DNA of 64,000 nt from Limiplasma sp036645955 (GTDB taxonomy: Bacteria > Bacillota > Clostridia > Christensenellales > Aristaeellaceae): positions 1 through 64,000 of the forward strand of contig JAVXND010000010.1 of NCBI GenBank assembly GCA_036645955.1. The letters run 5' to 3'. Every line of letters begins with the position of its first letter. The stretch's first letter is position 1. Of this stretch, positions 15,670 to 24,261 are shown piece by piece. The notes beneath the pieces are model-generated. The model saw only the letters and a list, made by a program, of their open reading frames with translations, was not told where the DNA came from and did no database searches. A program made the position numbers and the translations under genes.

Positions 15670-15698
15670 TTGCAAAGAGTTTTAAGCTAAGATAAAAT
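15670..15698 (+). promoter_or_regulatory. promoter of the polytopic membrane protein gene
   Basis: TTGCAA at 15670-15675 and TAAAAT at 15693-15698 with a 17-bp spacer. It is divergent to the DUF3048 promoter about 50 bp away. Confidence 0.6.
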
Positions 15699-15735
15699 AC
15701 GCACGATATTTCTTGAAAGCAGGCGTTTAGCGAGC

Positions 15736-17109
15736 ATGCGATTCACTGAAGGCACCCTTGGATCTCATCAAATCAAGCAACGAACCCCTTTGCGCGGTCT
15801 ATGCAGACTTTTCCTATTTTTGGTATGCGGCGTGCTGGTTGGCTTTGCCTTCCTTGTGGCGGCGTTTGCCTTGCCAGTGGAGGCCATGGAGCGCAATGTG
15901 CTGCTATCCATCCCCGCATTGGATGGCAGCTGGGGCACAGGTGAGGAGGCCTACGAGCAGCTGCTCAAGGGGTATGCTACCACCCAATTGGACAACACCA
16001 CCGACGCGCTCATGCTGCTCACCGCCATTCACCGCTCAAACGAATCCATCATTACCCAAGCGGTGAACGTGTACACCTATAGCGGCACCAACCCCAGAGC
16101 CTACCCCACACTGCTTGAATATGCTCAAACGGGCGCGGAGGGCATGCGCGACACCGCCATTTCGTGGTATTGGCTGGGCTATTTGGTACTGCTCAAGCCC
16201 CTGCTGATGGTTTTTACCTATATGGATCTGCGCATGCTCAACATGCTGTTGCAGGGCTTGCTGCTCATTGGCATCCTTGTATTTCTGCAAAAGCGCGGCC
16301 TTTCGCGCTATGTGCTCCCCTTTGGCCTTTCATTGGTGTGCTTAACCCCCATGGTTATGCCGTTTTCGTTTCAATTTTCCACCATGTTTTACATTTCTGC
16401 CATCGCCATGCTCTTGCTTTTATACAAAACCCATTGGGTGCTCAACCGCTTGGGCGATGCGGCTTTTTTCCTGCTCATTGGCATGTCCACCGCTTATTTT
16501 GATTTTTTGACCTACCCCATTGCATCCTTCGGCATGCCCTTTTTGCTGTTGCTTCTGCTCAAGCAGGAGGACAAACCCCGCGCTCTGTGGCGCATGCTGC
16601 TGCGCTGCGGCGCGGCTTGGTCGCTGGGCTACGGCGGCATGTGGGCCAGCAAATGGCTGCTGACCGCACTTTTAAGCAATGAGCCCTTTCTGGATACCTT
16701 GCTTGCCAAAATTACCGAGCGCACCTCCCTTGTGGACACCACCCTATCCCTCCATTTTACCCGCATGGACGTACTCAAAGCCAACTTTGCCGTTTTTACA
16801 AAAAAGCCCTATCTGCTGCTTGGCGCAGGCACCCTGCTTTGCTACGCCATTGCCTATGGAAAAAGGCGTTCAGCACGCCGCACCCTCTCCCCCGCGCTTG
16901 CCTTGTTATTTTTATGCGTGGCTTTTTTGCCGATTGCCTGGTATTTACTGCTCAGCAACCACTCCTTCAATCACGCTTTCTTTACCTCACGCACGCTTTG
17001 GGTGTCCGCTTTTTCCATATTATGCTTGCTTTCGCGCTTCTGCGAGCCGCTCACGGACGGCGGCAGGCCTTTGCCTTATGCGGCTTGTGCAAAAGCAAGC
17101 GACGCTTGA
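15736..17109 (+). CDS. polytopic membrane protein, GT-C-like, function unknown
   Basis: A 457-aa protein with one N-terminal membrane helix (about 27-50), an extracytoplasmic loop of about 100 residues (ALDGSWGTGEEAYEQLLKGY, AIHRSN, NPRAYPTLLEY), then roughly nine more helices with short charged connections. This arrangement resembles GT-C glycosyltransferase-like polytopic proteins, but no Asp-rich catalytic motif is certain. The C-terminal NHSFNHAFFTSRTL block is a pattern I associate with uncharacterised clostridial membrane proteins. The Shine-Dalgarno is weak (AGGCG about 13 nt upstream), so the start could differ. The next promoter overlaps its stop codon, making it monocistronic or nearly so. 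Confidence 0.65.
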   Translation: MRFTEGTLGSHQIKQRTPLRGLCRLFLFLVCGVLVGFAFLVAAFALPVEAMERNVLLSIPALDGSWGTGEEAYEQLLKGYATTQLDNTTDALMLLTAIHRSNESIITQAVNVYTYSGTNPRAYPTLLEYAQTGAEGMRDTAISWYWLGYLVLLKPLLMVFTYMDLRMLNMLLQGLLLIGILVFLQKRGLSRYVLPFGLSLVCLTPMVMPFSFQFSTMFYISAIAMLLLLYKTHWVLNRLGDAAFFLLIGMSTAYFDFLTYPIASFGMPFLLLLLLKQEDKPRALWRMLLRCGAAWSLGYGGMWASKWLLTALLSNEPFLDTLLAKITERTSLVDTTLSLHFTRMDVLKANFAVFTKKPYLLLGAGTLLCYAIAYGKRRSARRTLSPALALLFLCVAFLPIAWYLLLSNHSFNHAFFTSRTLWVSAFSILCLLSRFCEPLTDGGRPLPYAACAKASDA

Positions 17110-17134
17110 CTTGTCTGCCAAAACAGGGCATAAT
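17106..17134 (+). promoter_or_regulatory. promoter of the DUF512-der operon
   Basis: TTGACT at 17106-17111 and CATAAT at 17129-17134, spacer 17 bp. The -35 overlaps the stop codon of the preceding gene. Confidence 0.65.
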
Positions 17135-17184
17135 AGGGACTGCTCGATTTTGGGGCTTACACGCACAGGAAAGGAAGGATGTCC

Positions 17185-18513
17185 ATGCGCCATGAAATTA
17201 CTGCCGTTGCAAGGCATTCCGCCGCAGAACGGGGCGGCTTGCGCGCGGGTGATTTTCTCCTTTCCATCAATGGCGAGCCCGTTGTGGACGAAATCGACTA
17301 TCAAGCCCTGATTGCTGTCCCCTTGCTTCACATAGCGCTTGAGCGCGGCGGCAAAACGGAGCGTATCAACGTTCGCAAAAGCGAGGAAGAACCGCTTGGC
17401 CTGCACTTTGGGCAAAGCATGACGCTTTCACCGCGCACCTGCCGCAACCAATGCGCCTTCTGCTTCATTGCGCAAATGCCGAAGGGGCTTCGTGAAACCC
17501 TGTATGTGAAGGATGACGACTGGCGCTACTCGCTCATGATGGGCAATTTTGTTACGCTTACCAATGTGGATGAAGATGAGTTTGCGCGCATTTTGCGCCG
17601 CCATGCCTCACCGCTGTTTATCAGCATTCACACCACAAACCCTGAATTGCGTTGCAGTATGATGCATAACCGCTTTGCGGGTGACATTATGCGGCGGCTT
17701 TTAGCGCTCAAAGCCGCGGGCATCCGCTTTCATTGTCAAATTGTGGTTTGCCCGGGCTTTAACGATGGCGCTGAGCTTTTGCGCACCCTCCGCGACTTAA
17801 AAACGCTCGCGCCTGCCGCGCAAACCGTTGCCATGGTGCCCGTAGGGCTTACGCGCTTTCGCGAGCAGCTGCCCAAGCTTACGCCCTTTACGCGGGAAGG
17901 CGCACAAGCTTTGCTTGCCGGCATTGCCCCTTTTCAAGAGGAATGCCGCCAAACCATCGGCACCACCTTTGCTTTCCCCAGCGATGAATTCTTTTGCCTG
18001 AGCGGTCAGCCTGTGCCTGACGAAGCTTGGTACGAGGATTTTCCGCAGATTGAAAACGGCGTGGGGTTGCTGAGGCGGCTTGAATGTGAGTTGGATGAAG
18101 CCGCCGAATTTGACGATCTCCCCGCACAGCAGCACACAAAAACCTATGTGCTGCCCACAGGGGTAAGCGCCGCGCCGCATCTTGAGCGCCTCACGCGCCG
18201 CTTTGCGCCGCAGGGCGTAAGGGTTCATGTGTTGGCCGTTAAAAACCATTTTTTCGGCGAAACCGTAACGGTAGCGGGTTTGCTCACAGGCGGAGATGTT
18301 TTGGCCGCCCTCACGCCCGCCGCCATCCAGGATGCGGATGAAATTTTGCTCTGCACCGCCATGCTCCGCCACGAGGGCGATCTGTTTTTGGATGATATGC
18401 ACATCGACACCTTCCGCGAGCGTGCACCCTTGCCCGTAACGCTTGTAGCCCCCGATGGACAGGCCTTGTACGACGCGCTTCGCCAACGCGATGGTGAGGA
18501 CGATAGGCTTTAA
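17185..18513 (+). CDS. PDZ-DUF512 radical-SAM-like iron-sulfur protein
   Basis: A 442-aa cytosolic protein. Residues 1-70 form a PDZ-like domain (AAERGGLRAGDFLLSINGEPV); a cysteine cluster CRNQCAFCF (about 85-93) matches the radical-SAM-like CxxxCxFC iron-sulfur site; the C-terminal half is DUF512 (LPTGVSAAPHLERL, VHVLAVKNHFFGETVTVAGLLTGGD). The family sits directly upstream of der in many Clostridia, as here, suggesting a role near ribosome or envelope biogenesis, but its reaction is unknown. The second ATG (17185) is chosen because AAGGAAGG is 7 nt upstream of it and abuts the first. Confidence 0.9.
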   Translation: MRHEITAVARHSAAERGGLRAGDFLLSINGEPVVDEIDYQALIAVPLLHIALERGGKTERINVRKSEEEPLGLHFGQSMTLSPRTCRNQCAFCFIAQMPKGLRETLYVKDDDWRYSLMMGNFVTLTNVDEDEFARILRRHASPLFISIHTTNPELRCSMMHNRFAGDIMRRLLALKAAGIRFHCQIVVCPGFNDGAELLRTLRDLKTLAPAAQTVAMVPVGLTRFREQLPKLTPFTREGAQALLAGIAPFQEECRQTIGTTFAFPSDEFFCLSGQPVPDEAWYEDFPQIENGVGLLRRLECELDEAAEFDDLPAQQHTKTYVLPTGVSAAPHLERLTRRFAPQGVRVHVLAVKNHFFGETVTVAGLLTGGDVLAALTPAAIQDADEILLCTAMLRHEGDLFLDDMHIDTFRERAPLPVTLVAPDGQALYDALRQRDGEDDRL

Positions 18514-18570
18514 CCAGCGCTTCTTCTCCCCCATCTCGCTTTACCCTACGACAACCCATGAGGAGGAACT

Positions 18571-19902
18571 ATGTCAAAACCACTGGTAGCCATTGTTGGC
18601 CGCCCCAATGTAGGTAAATCCACTTTCTTTAACAAAATTGCCGGCAGACGCATTTCCATTGTAGAGGATGTGCCCGGTGTAACGCGCGACCGCATCTATG
18701 CCGATGTGGAATGGATGGGACGCCGTTTCAGCATGGTAGACACAGGCGGGCTGGACATGCGAAGCGACGATGTGCTTCTTTCCCAAATGCGCAGGCAAGC
18801 CGAAATTGCCATGGATACCGCAGATGTCATCTGCTTTTTCACCGATGTGCGCGACGGCCTCACCTCAGATGACGAGGATGTGGCCAACTACCTCCGCAAA
18901 ACCCGCAAGCCCTTGCTGTTGGTGGTAAACAAGGTAGACCACATGGGGCTTAACGATAGCTTGTACGAATATTACAACCTTGGCTTGGGCGATCCCATTG
19001 CCATCAGCAGTACCAATATGCTGGGGCTTGGCGACCTGCTGGAGGCCATTGTAAAGCAGCTCCCCCCGCCCCAGCCCGATGAGCAGGACGAGGAAGAGCA
19101 CGTGATTCAGCTGGCGCTGGTCGGCCGCCCCAACGTGGGCAAGAGCTCGCTCACAAACAAGCTGTTAGGCGAGGAGCGCACCATGGTCAGCGACATTCCA
19201 GGCACCACGCGCGACGCAATCGACACCCTGTTTACCGATGAACAGGGCGTGCGCTATAACATCATCGACACCGCAGGCATGCGTAAAAAAAGAGCCGTGG
19301 AGGATGAAACGCTTGAGCGCTACAGCGTACTGCGCGCCATAGCCGCCATTGAACGCTGTGATGTGGCCCTGCTGCTCATAGATGCGCAAACAGGCGTAAC
19401 CGAGCAGGATACCAAAATCGCAGGTTTGATTTTAAGCGCTGGCAAAGCCGTCATTGTGGTGGTCAACAAATGGGATGCGGTTGAAAAAGAAACCAACACC
19501 ATGGAGGTTTACCGCAAGCAAGTGCTTTCCGACCTCAAGTTCATGAGCTATGCGCCCATGCTCTTTTTATCCGCCCTGACTGGTCAGCGTGTAAACACCG
19601 TGCTGGCCGCCGTAAAGGATGCCTACAGCCAGTACTCCAAGCGCATTCCCACAGGCGTGCTCAACGAGGCGCTTGCCGATGCGCAAGCCAGCCTACAGCC
19701 GCCCATGTCGGGTGGGCGCAGGCTCAAAATTTACTACGGTACACAGCAATGCATCCGTCCCCCCACCTTCGTCTTTTTCATCAACGATGAAAGCCTCATG
19801 CACTTTGCCTATGAGCGTTATTTGGAAAACCATTTCCGCAAAAGCTTCGGCTTTGCAGGCACGCCCATCCACTTTGTGCTCAGGCAAAAAACAAAGGATT
19901 AA
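18571..19902 (+). CDS. der: ribosome biogenesis GTPase Der (EngA)
   Basis: A 443-aa protein with two tandem GTPase domains and a C-terminal KH-like domain. G1 motifs are GRPNVGKST (about 9-17) and GRPNVGKSS (about 186), with DTGG/DTAG G3 motifs and NKVD/NKWD G4 motifs. Der is needed for 50S subunit maturation. Shine-Dalgarno GAGGAGG precedes the ATG. It is 57 bp downstream of the DUF512 gene and ends at a perfect 20-bp inverted repeat. Confidence 0.98.
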   Translation: MSKPLVAIVGRPNVGKSTFFNKIAGRRISIVEDVPGVTRDRIYADVEWMGRRFSMVDTGGLDMRSDDVLLSQMRRQAEIAMDTADVICFFTDVRDGLTSDDEDVANYLRKTRKPLLLVVNKVDHMGLNDSLYEYYNLGLGDPIAISSTNMLGLGDLLEAIVKQLPPPQPDEQDEEEHVIQLALVGRPNVGKSSLTNKLLGEERTMVSDIPGTTRDAIDTLFTDEQGVRYNIIDTAGMRKKRAVEDETLERYSVLRAIAAIERCDVALLLIDAQTGVTEQDTKIAGLILSAGKAVIVVVNKWDAVEKETNTMEVYRKQVLSDLKFMSYAPMLFLSALTGQRVNTVLAAVKDAYSQYSKRIPTGVLNEALADAQASLQPPMSGGRRLKIYYGTQQCIRPPTFVFFINDESLMHFAYERYLENHFRKSFGFAGTPIHFVLRQKTKD

Positions 19903-19913
19903 TGTATTCCCCC

Positions 19914-19961
19914 AAAAAGGGGACAGGGATTGCCGCATATAGCAATCCCTGTCCCCTTTTT
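19914..19961. terminator. bidirectional terminator between der and the acyltransferase gene
   Basis: A perfect 20-bp inverted repeat (AAAAAGGGGACAGGGATTGC and its complement) around an 8-nt loop, with A5/T5 at the ends. Serves both convergent genes. Confidence 0.93.
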
Positions 19962-19963
19962 GG

Positions 19964-21043
19964 CTACAATAGTTTTCGAAGCCCCGGAATTTTGCGGAGC
20001 ACCCATGCCATCAACAGCGCTGCCGCCAGCACAAAAGCTTCCCAAACCAGCGCCGCCGCAAACGAAGGCATGATGCCGCACAAGGGCATAAACAGCCTTG
20101 TTTTGCTCTGCGCAATCACAAAGTCCTGCACCAAATACACGCCAAAGGCACAGCCGCCAAGCTGTGCCAAAGCACGGCTTGCTTTTTCGCTATGCCGCCG
20201 CTCCATCAGCTGCTTGCAAAGCCCCATCGCCGCCACCGCCGAAAGCAGAGTTAAAATGGAAGGCTGCATGCGGTCGTCCATAAACAAGTAGTTTTCACCC
20301 ACAGCCACGCGGTTAAATTCCGCATAGGTAAGCAACACGCTTATGCCCACAGAAGCAACCAAAACCAGCGCACATAGCCACGCGCTTTTTTTGCTGGCCT
20401 TGAAGTGCTGGTGCACCATATGCCCTGCAAAAAATAAACCCACATAGGCCGTAAGCATCGGCGTTTGAAAATAGCTGGGCAGTGCAAGCGCAGGCACATA
20501 ATGCACCAGCAACGGCCAAAGCGCATCTAAGCCAAAGGCCAAGCCAATCAAATAGCACAGGTCGCGTTTGTTCATGCTTTTTGCCATGCGTTGCATCAGC
20601 GGAAGCATAATCATCATGCCAAGGTAGAAATATAAGTACCAGTAGGAATTTGTAATTTGCTGTGTCCAAACCAGCGAGAAAAAGCTGGCGAAATCCACCG
20701 CACGCGGCCACAGACCGTAGTATACCCATGCATCAAAAAGGTAATAGCCATACGAAAACACAAGCAAGGTCAGCAATACCCGCAGTGCCCGCCAGCCCAC
20801 CTTGCGGTAGCCATCCACCTTGGGCAGCAGGCAAGCACCCGAAACCATCACAAACAGCGGCACCGCAATTTTGCTTATATAATACCAAAGCACCGATACA
20901 AACCATGTGGCCTGCGCAGGGGTACAAGCCCTAAAAACACGGCTGTTGGTATGGTTTACAATCACCAAAGCCACCGCCATAATTCGAAGCAGATCCAGAT
21001 AGGGACTGCGTTGTTTAACGCCCTCCGCCGCATTTGCTGTCAT
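19964..21043 (-). CDS. acyltransferase 3 family membrane protein
   Basis: A 359-aa integral membrane acyltransferase with about ten predicted helices. The N-terminal YLDLLRIMAVALVIVNHT segment carries the conserved His of the Acyl_transf_3 family, followed by IAVPLFVMVSGACLL and a FYLGMMIMLPLM motif. Such proteins O-acetylate or O-succinylate exported sugars and surface polymers. The ATG overlaps the stop of the upstream GT-C gene, pointing to action on the same envelope glycan (inference). Confidence 0.88.
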   Translation of the reverse strand: MTANAAEGVKQRSPYLDLLRIMAVALVIVNHTNSRVFRACTPAQATWFVSVLWYYISKIAVPLFVMVSGACLLPKVDGYRKVGWRALRVLLTLLVFSYGYYLFDAWVYYGLWPRAVDFASFFSLVWTQQITNSYWYLYFYLGMMIMLPLMQRMAKSMNKRDLCYLIGLAFGLDALWPLLVHYVPALALPSYFQTPMLTAYVGLFFAGHMVHQHFKASKKSAWLCALVLVASVGISVLLTYAEFNRVAVGENYLFMDDRMQPSILTLLSAVAAMGLCKQLMERRHSEKASRALAQLGGCAFGVYLVQDFVIAQSKTRLFMPLCGIMPSFAAALVWEAFVLAAALLMAWVLRKIPGLRKLL

Positions 21044-22251
21044 AGGGCCTGCGCCTCCAACGCTTCCACGCGCACCTCACGCAGTACCTCCCATGTCAAA
21101 AGCCCCAGCAAAATCAGGTTGAGCACCGCACCCCATTGCAAGGGGAAAAACGGGTGACGAAACATATATTCCGCATAGGCGCTCAGCACGGGCAGCATGC
21201 CAAGCAGTACATAGACAAATCCGCGCGGCTTCCAAAGGCATACCGCCCAGCAAAGCAGCAGCAGCTCCCCCACAATGCCGTAGCGCTCATGCATGCGCGG
21301 CAGAAAAAACACACAGCACAGCACGCACCACGCACCCAACAGCACCGTTGCACGGCTTTGAAGCGTTACTTTTTTGGTAATGAGCCATACCGCCATGCCC
21401 CCCAGCGCGGCGATGCATAGCGCCATGCCCGTGCGGGAGAACATGCCCAAAATCATGGTTTTGCTGCCGATGGCCTCGCCCATCAGGGCGTAAATGTTGG
21501 GGTAGTTGTAGGTGATTTGAGAATACAAATCCGTCTGCCCCAAATAAACCTGCACGGCAAACAGCGGACTTTCCCCAATCAGCATCATGGGTACGCCGCT
21601 TAGCACCAAAATACCGGGCACCAGCAAAAACCAAAGGGCGCTAAAGCGTTTTTTGCCGCAGAAATAGGCCATCATAAACAGCGGCAGCAGAAAAATGGCT
21701 TGCAGCTTCCACGCAAGCGCAACGCCCAGCGCCGCCAAAGCCCATGCGGGTTTTTCTTTCAAAAGCAGCCACAGCGCAAGCACGCAGAACAGCGCAAAGC
21801 TCGCATCCGTTTGCCCCCAGCCTGCCGCATTCCAAAGCAAAACAGGGTTGAGCCATAGCAAGGTAAAGCCAACAAAGCTTCCCAGCTTTTTGTTTTGCTT
21901 GGGTAGCAGGGTGCGCAGTAACACAACGCATGCGGCGCACAATAGCATTTCCATCGCAATGCTCACCAGCTTGAGCACGGTGTAGGTGTCCCATGGCAGC
22001 AGCGTTGCAAGCGTCCACAGATACAAATGAAGCGGACTATACGTGTACTGTAGGGACGGCTCCAAAACTGCCGCCATTCCGCCTGCTTTGATGGCATCAA
22101 ACCAAGAGGCGTTCATAAATTCCAAATCAGCCGCCAGCAACGGCAGATAGGTATAACGCAGGAATAAGCCCAGCAACAAAACAGCCGCCGCCCCAAACCA
22201 AAGCACATGCTCCATGAGCCATGCGCGAAGCTTTTCTTCCCATTTCATCAT
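21040..22251 (-). CDS. GT-C family membrane glycosyltransferase
   Basis: A 403-aa polytopic membrane protein. Landmarks of GT-C mannosyl/arabinosyl-type transferases are a first-loop acidic stretch (LLAADLEFMNASWF), QYTYSPLHLYLW, the internal NAAGWGQTDASFA motif typical of GPI-mannosyltransferase-like GT-C enzymes, and LPRMHERYGIVGELLLL. A polyprenyl-phosphate sugar donor is expected for the family. Start codon overlaps the argH stop (ATGATG) and has GGAGG 10 nt upstream. Acceptor and donor cannot be read from sequence. Confidence 0.82.
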   Translation of the reverse strand: MMKWEEKLRAWLMEHVLWFGAAAVLLLGLFLRYTYLPLLAADLEFMNASWFDAIKAGGMAAVLEPSLQYTYSPLHLYLWTLATLLPWDTYTVLKLVSIAMEMLLCAACVVLLRTLLPKQNKKLGSFVGFTLLWLNPVLLWNAAGWGQTDASFALFCVLALWLLLKEKPAWALAALGVALAWKLQAIFLLPLFMMAYFCGKKRFSALWFLLVPGILVLSGVPMMLIGESPLFAVQVYLGQTDLYSQITYNYPNIYALMGEAIGSKTMILGMFSRTGMALCIAALGGMAVWLITKKVTLQSRATVLLGAWCVLCCVFFLPRMHERYGIVGELLLLCWAVCLWKPRGFVYVLLGMLPVLSAYAEYMFRHPFFPLQWGAVLNLILLGLLTWEVLREVRVEALEAQAL

Positions 22252-23648
22252 TTGCTGTTTTCCTCCTGCTTTTGTGCATCAAGCCAAGCCTGTGCGCGTA
22301 TGATGCTTTGTTCCACCGCCGCAGGTGCGGGGCCGCCGCGCAAACTGCGCCTCTGCACGCATTTATCAAGCGATATGGCTTCGTACACATCCGCTTCAAA
22401 GGAGGGATGCGCCGCCTGCAGCTCCGCAAGGGAAAGCTCGCACAGCGCACGGTTTTCATGCACGCACTTGCCCACCAAGGCGCCGCTTACATGGTGCGCA
22501 TCCCGAAATGCAACACCCTTGCTCACCAAATAATCAGCCAAATCTGTGGCATTGGTAAAGCCGCGCCCCGCGCTTTCATGCATGGTTTCTTTTTGAAAGG
22601 CTGTGGTACGCAGCATTTCCGTAAAGGTTGGCAGGCATTTCATGAGCGTGTCATAAGCATCAAAAAACGCTTCCTTATCCTCCTGCATATCCTTGTTATA
22701 GGCAAGCGGCAAGCCCTTCATAACGGTTAACAGCGCCATCAGGTCGCCGTATACGCGGCCTGTTTTGCCGCGCGTTAGCTCGCATGCGTCGGGGTTTTTC
22801 TTTTGCGGCATAATGCTGGAGCCTGTTGCAAAGCCATCGTCCATAACGGCGGTGCCAAACTCGTTTGTGCTCCACAAAATCAGCTCTTCACAAAAGCGGC
22901 TTAAATGCATCATGCATATGGAGGCGGCCGAAAGGAAGGACAGCAGAAAGTCACGATCGCTCACGCCATCCAGCGCGTTATCCGTGATTTCCGAAAAGCC
23001 CAGCAATTCGCGCACGCGCTCGCGGTTGAGCGGGTATGTCGTGCCTGCCAGCGCACCGCTTCCAAGCGGCATGACATCCGCTTCCTTGTACGCGTTTTCA
23101 AAGCGGGTCATGTCCCGCATCACCATCTGCGCATACGCCATCAAATGAAAGCCCAAGGTGATGGGCTGTGCTTTTTGCATGTGCGTATACCCCGCCATGA
23201 TGGTATGCAAATGCTCCGTTGCCAGCGATAACAGCGTTTGAAGCAAGCCGCCAAGCAGCTCGCGCACATGCGCACAGGCCTCGCGCGCGTACATGCGCAC
23301 ATCAAGCGCCACCTGATCGTTTCGGCTACGGCCTGTATGCAGGCGTTTGCCCGCTTGACCAATGCGCGCGGTTAGCAGCTCTTCCACAAACATATGCACA
23401 TCCTCCGCGCCCATGTCAATGGTCAGCTTGCCCGCGCGGTACTCGTCCAACAGGCACTGAAGCCCGCTTACAATGGCCTGCGCATCCTCTTGGGGAATAA
23501 TTCCCTGCTCACCCAGCATGGTTGCGTGCGCTATGGAGCCTGTGACATCACATTCAATCAGCCGCTGATCAAAGGGGATGGAAGATTGAAAATCGTCCAG
23601 AAGTGTGTTGGTGGGTTTTTCAAAGCGTCCTGCCCAGAGCTTTGGCAT
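22248..23648 (-). CDS. argH: argininosuccinate lyase
   Basis: A 466-aa fumarase/aspartase-superfamily enzyme that splits argininosuccinate into arginine and fumarate, the last step of arginine synthesis. Motifs include LWAGRFEKPTN, DVHMFVEELL, HTGRSRNDQVALD, YTHMQKAQPI, the signature GSSIMPQKKNPD (about 280-291) and DLADYLV. Start at 23648 follows GGGGAGG. No argG or other arg gene lies nearby; instead it heads a transcript with two envelope-glycan genes, probably because they are read through from its promoter. Confidence 0.97.
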   Translation of the reverse strand: MPKLWAGRFEKPTNTLLDDFQSSIPFDQRLIECDVTGSIAHATMLGEQGIIPQEDAQAIVSGLQCLLDEYRAGKLTIDMGAEDVHMFVEELLTARIGQAGKRLHTGRSRNDQVALDVRMYAREACAHVRELLGGLLQTLLSLATEHLHTIMAGYTHMQKAQPITLGFHLMAYAQMVMRDMTRFENAYKEADVMPLGSGALAGTTYPLNRERVRELLGFSEITDNALDGVSDRDFLLSFLSAASICMMHLSRFCEELILWSTNEFGTAVMDDGFATGSSIMPQKKNPDACELTRGKTGRVYGDLMALLTVMKGLPLAYNKDMQEDKEAFFDAYDTLMKCLPTFTEMLRTTAFQKETMHESAGRGFTNATDLADYLVSKGVAFRDAHHVSGALVGKCVHENRALCELSLAELQAAHPSFEADVYEAISLDKCVQRRSLRGGPAPAAVEQSIIRAQAWLDAQKQEENSK

Positions 23649-23680
23649 AGGTATCCTCCCCATCTGTTGCAAATATCGTC

Positions 23681-23709
23681 ATTATAGCATAGCTTGTGCA
23701 TGTGCGCAA
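23681..23709 (-). promoter_or_regulatory. promoter of argH
   Basis: TTGCGC at 23709-23704 and TATAAT at 23686-23681, spacer 17 bp, about 35 bp from the start codon. No obvious ARG-box was identified. Confidence 0.65.
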
Positions 23710-23753
23710 ACACTGGAGGACGCATGTGCTGTGGCATGATCACGGACAGCGGG

Positions 23754-24188
23754 CTACCTAGCTGTTAAAATCCTCTCAAGCGCGGCTCTGAACCACTCGT
23801 CCTGTTCCTTCAAGCGCTTCGGCGGCCCCTTGGTTCGCCCGCCCGCCATGCGTATTTTGCGGGAAAGATGCCGTATGCCAAGCAAGCTATCAATGTTGCT
23901 TTCGTCATATTCACGTCCGTCTTGGTTGAGCACCCTCGCCCCCCGCGAAAGGCACATCGCGGCCAAGCCATAATCCTGCGTTACAGCCACATCGCCCTTT
24001 TTAAGCAAATTCACCAGTGTAAAATCGGCGCTGTCCGCCCCCCGCGCCACCATCACCGTTTGTGCACCCTCGCGGTGCATGACATGCGCATCGTCACAAA
24101 CCAGCACCACCTCCACGCCCCGCTCATTTGCCAGCGCAATGGCCAAATTGGTCACGGGGCAAGCGTCCGCATCTATGAATAACCGCAT
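23754..24188 (-). CDS. yaiI: YaiI/YqxD family (UPF0178, DUF188) protein
   Basis: A 144-aa soluble protein with the family hallmarks FIDADACPV at the N-terminus, GADSADFTLVNLLKKGDVAVTQDYGLAAMCL in the middle and a C-terminal RKIRMAGGRTKGPPKR motif. The fold is PIN-like, with conserved Asp residues that could bind metal, but no activity is established. Start has GGAGG 9 nt upstream. It appears to stand alone between the argH promoter and a perfect inverted repeat. Confidence 0.9.
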   Translation of the reverse strand: MRLFIDADACPVTNLAIALANERGVEVVLVCDDAHVMHREGAQTVMVARGADSADFTLVNLLKKGDVAVTQDYGLAAMCLSRGARVLNQDGREYDESNIDSLLGIRHLSRKIRMAGGRTKGPPKRLKEQDEWFRAALERILTAR

Positions 24189-24217
24189 GATGACATTCCT
24201 CCGTTGATCCCTTTTTT

Positions 24218-24259
24218 CATAGCAATGGGGCTGCCCCGCAAGACAGCCCCATTGCTATG
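24218..24259. repeat. perfect 16-bp inverted repeat downstream of xylB
   Basis: CATAGCAATGGGGCTG and its complement flank a 10-nt loop directly after the xylB stop. Neither orientation has a strong T-run on the side needed for xylB (minus strand), so it may be a 3'-end stabiliser or an imperfect terminator, and it also lies in the leader of the YaiI gene. Confidence 0.6.
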
Positions 24260-24261
24260 TT

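Noticed and set aside
23754..24260. Terminator of xylB reading into the YaiI gene
   Set aside because: The perfect inverted repeat lacks a T-run on the minus strand, so it is listed as an inverted repeat rather than a terminator.
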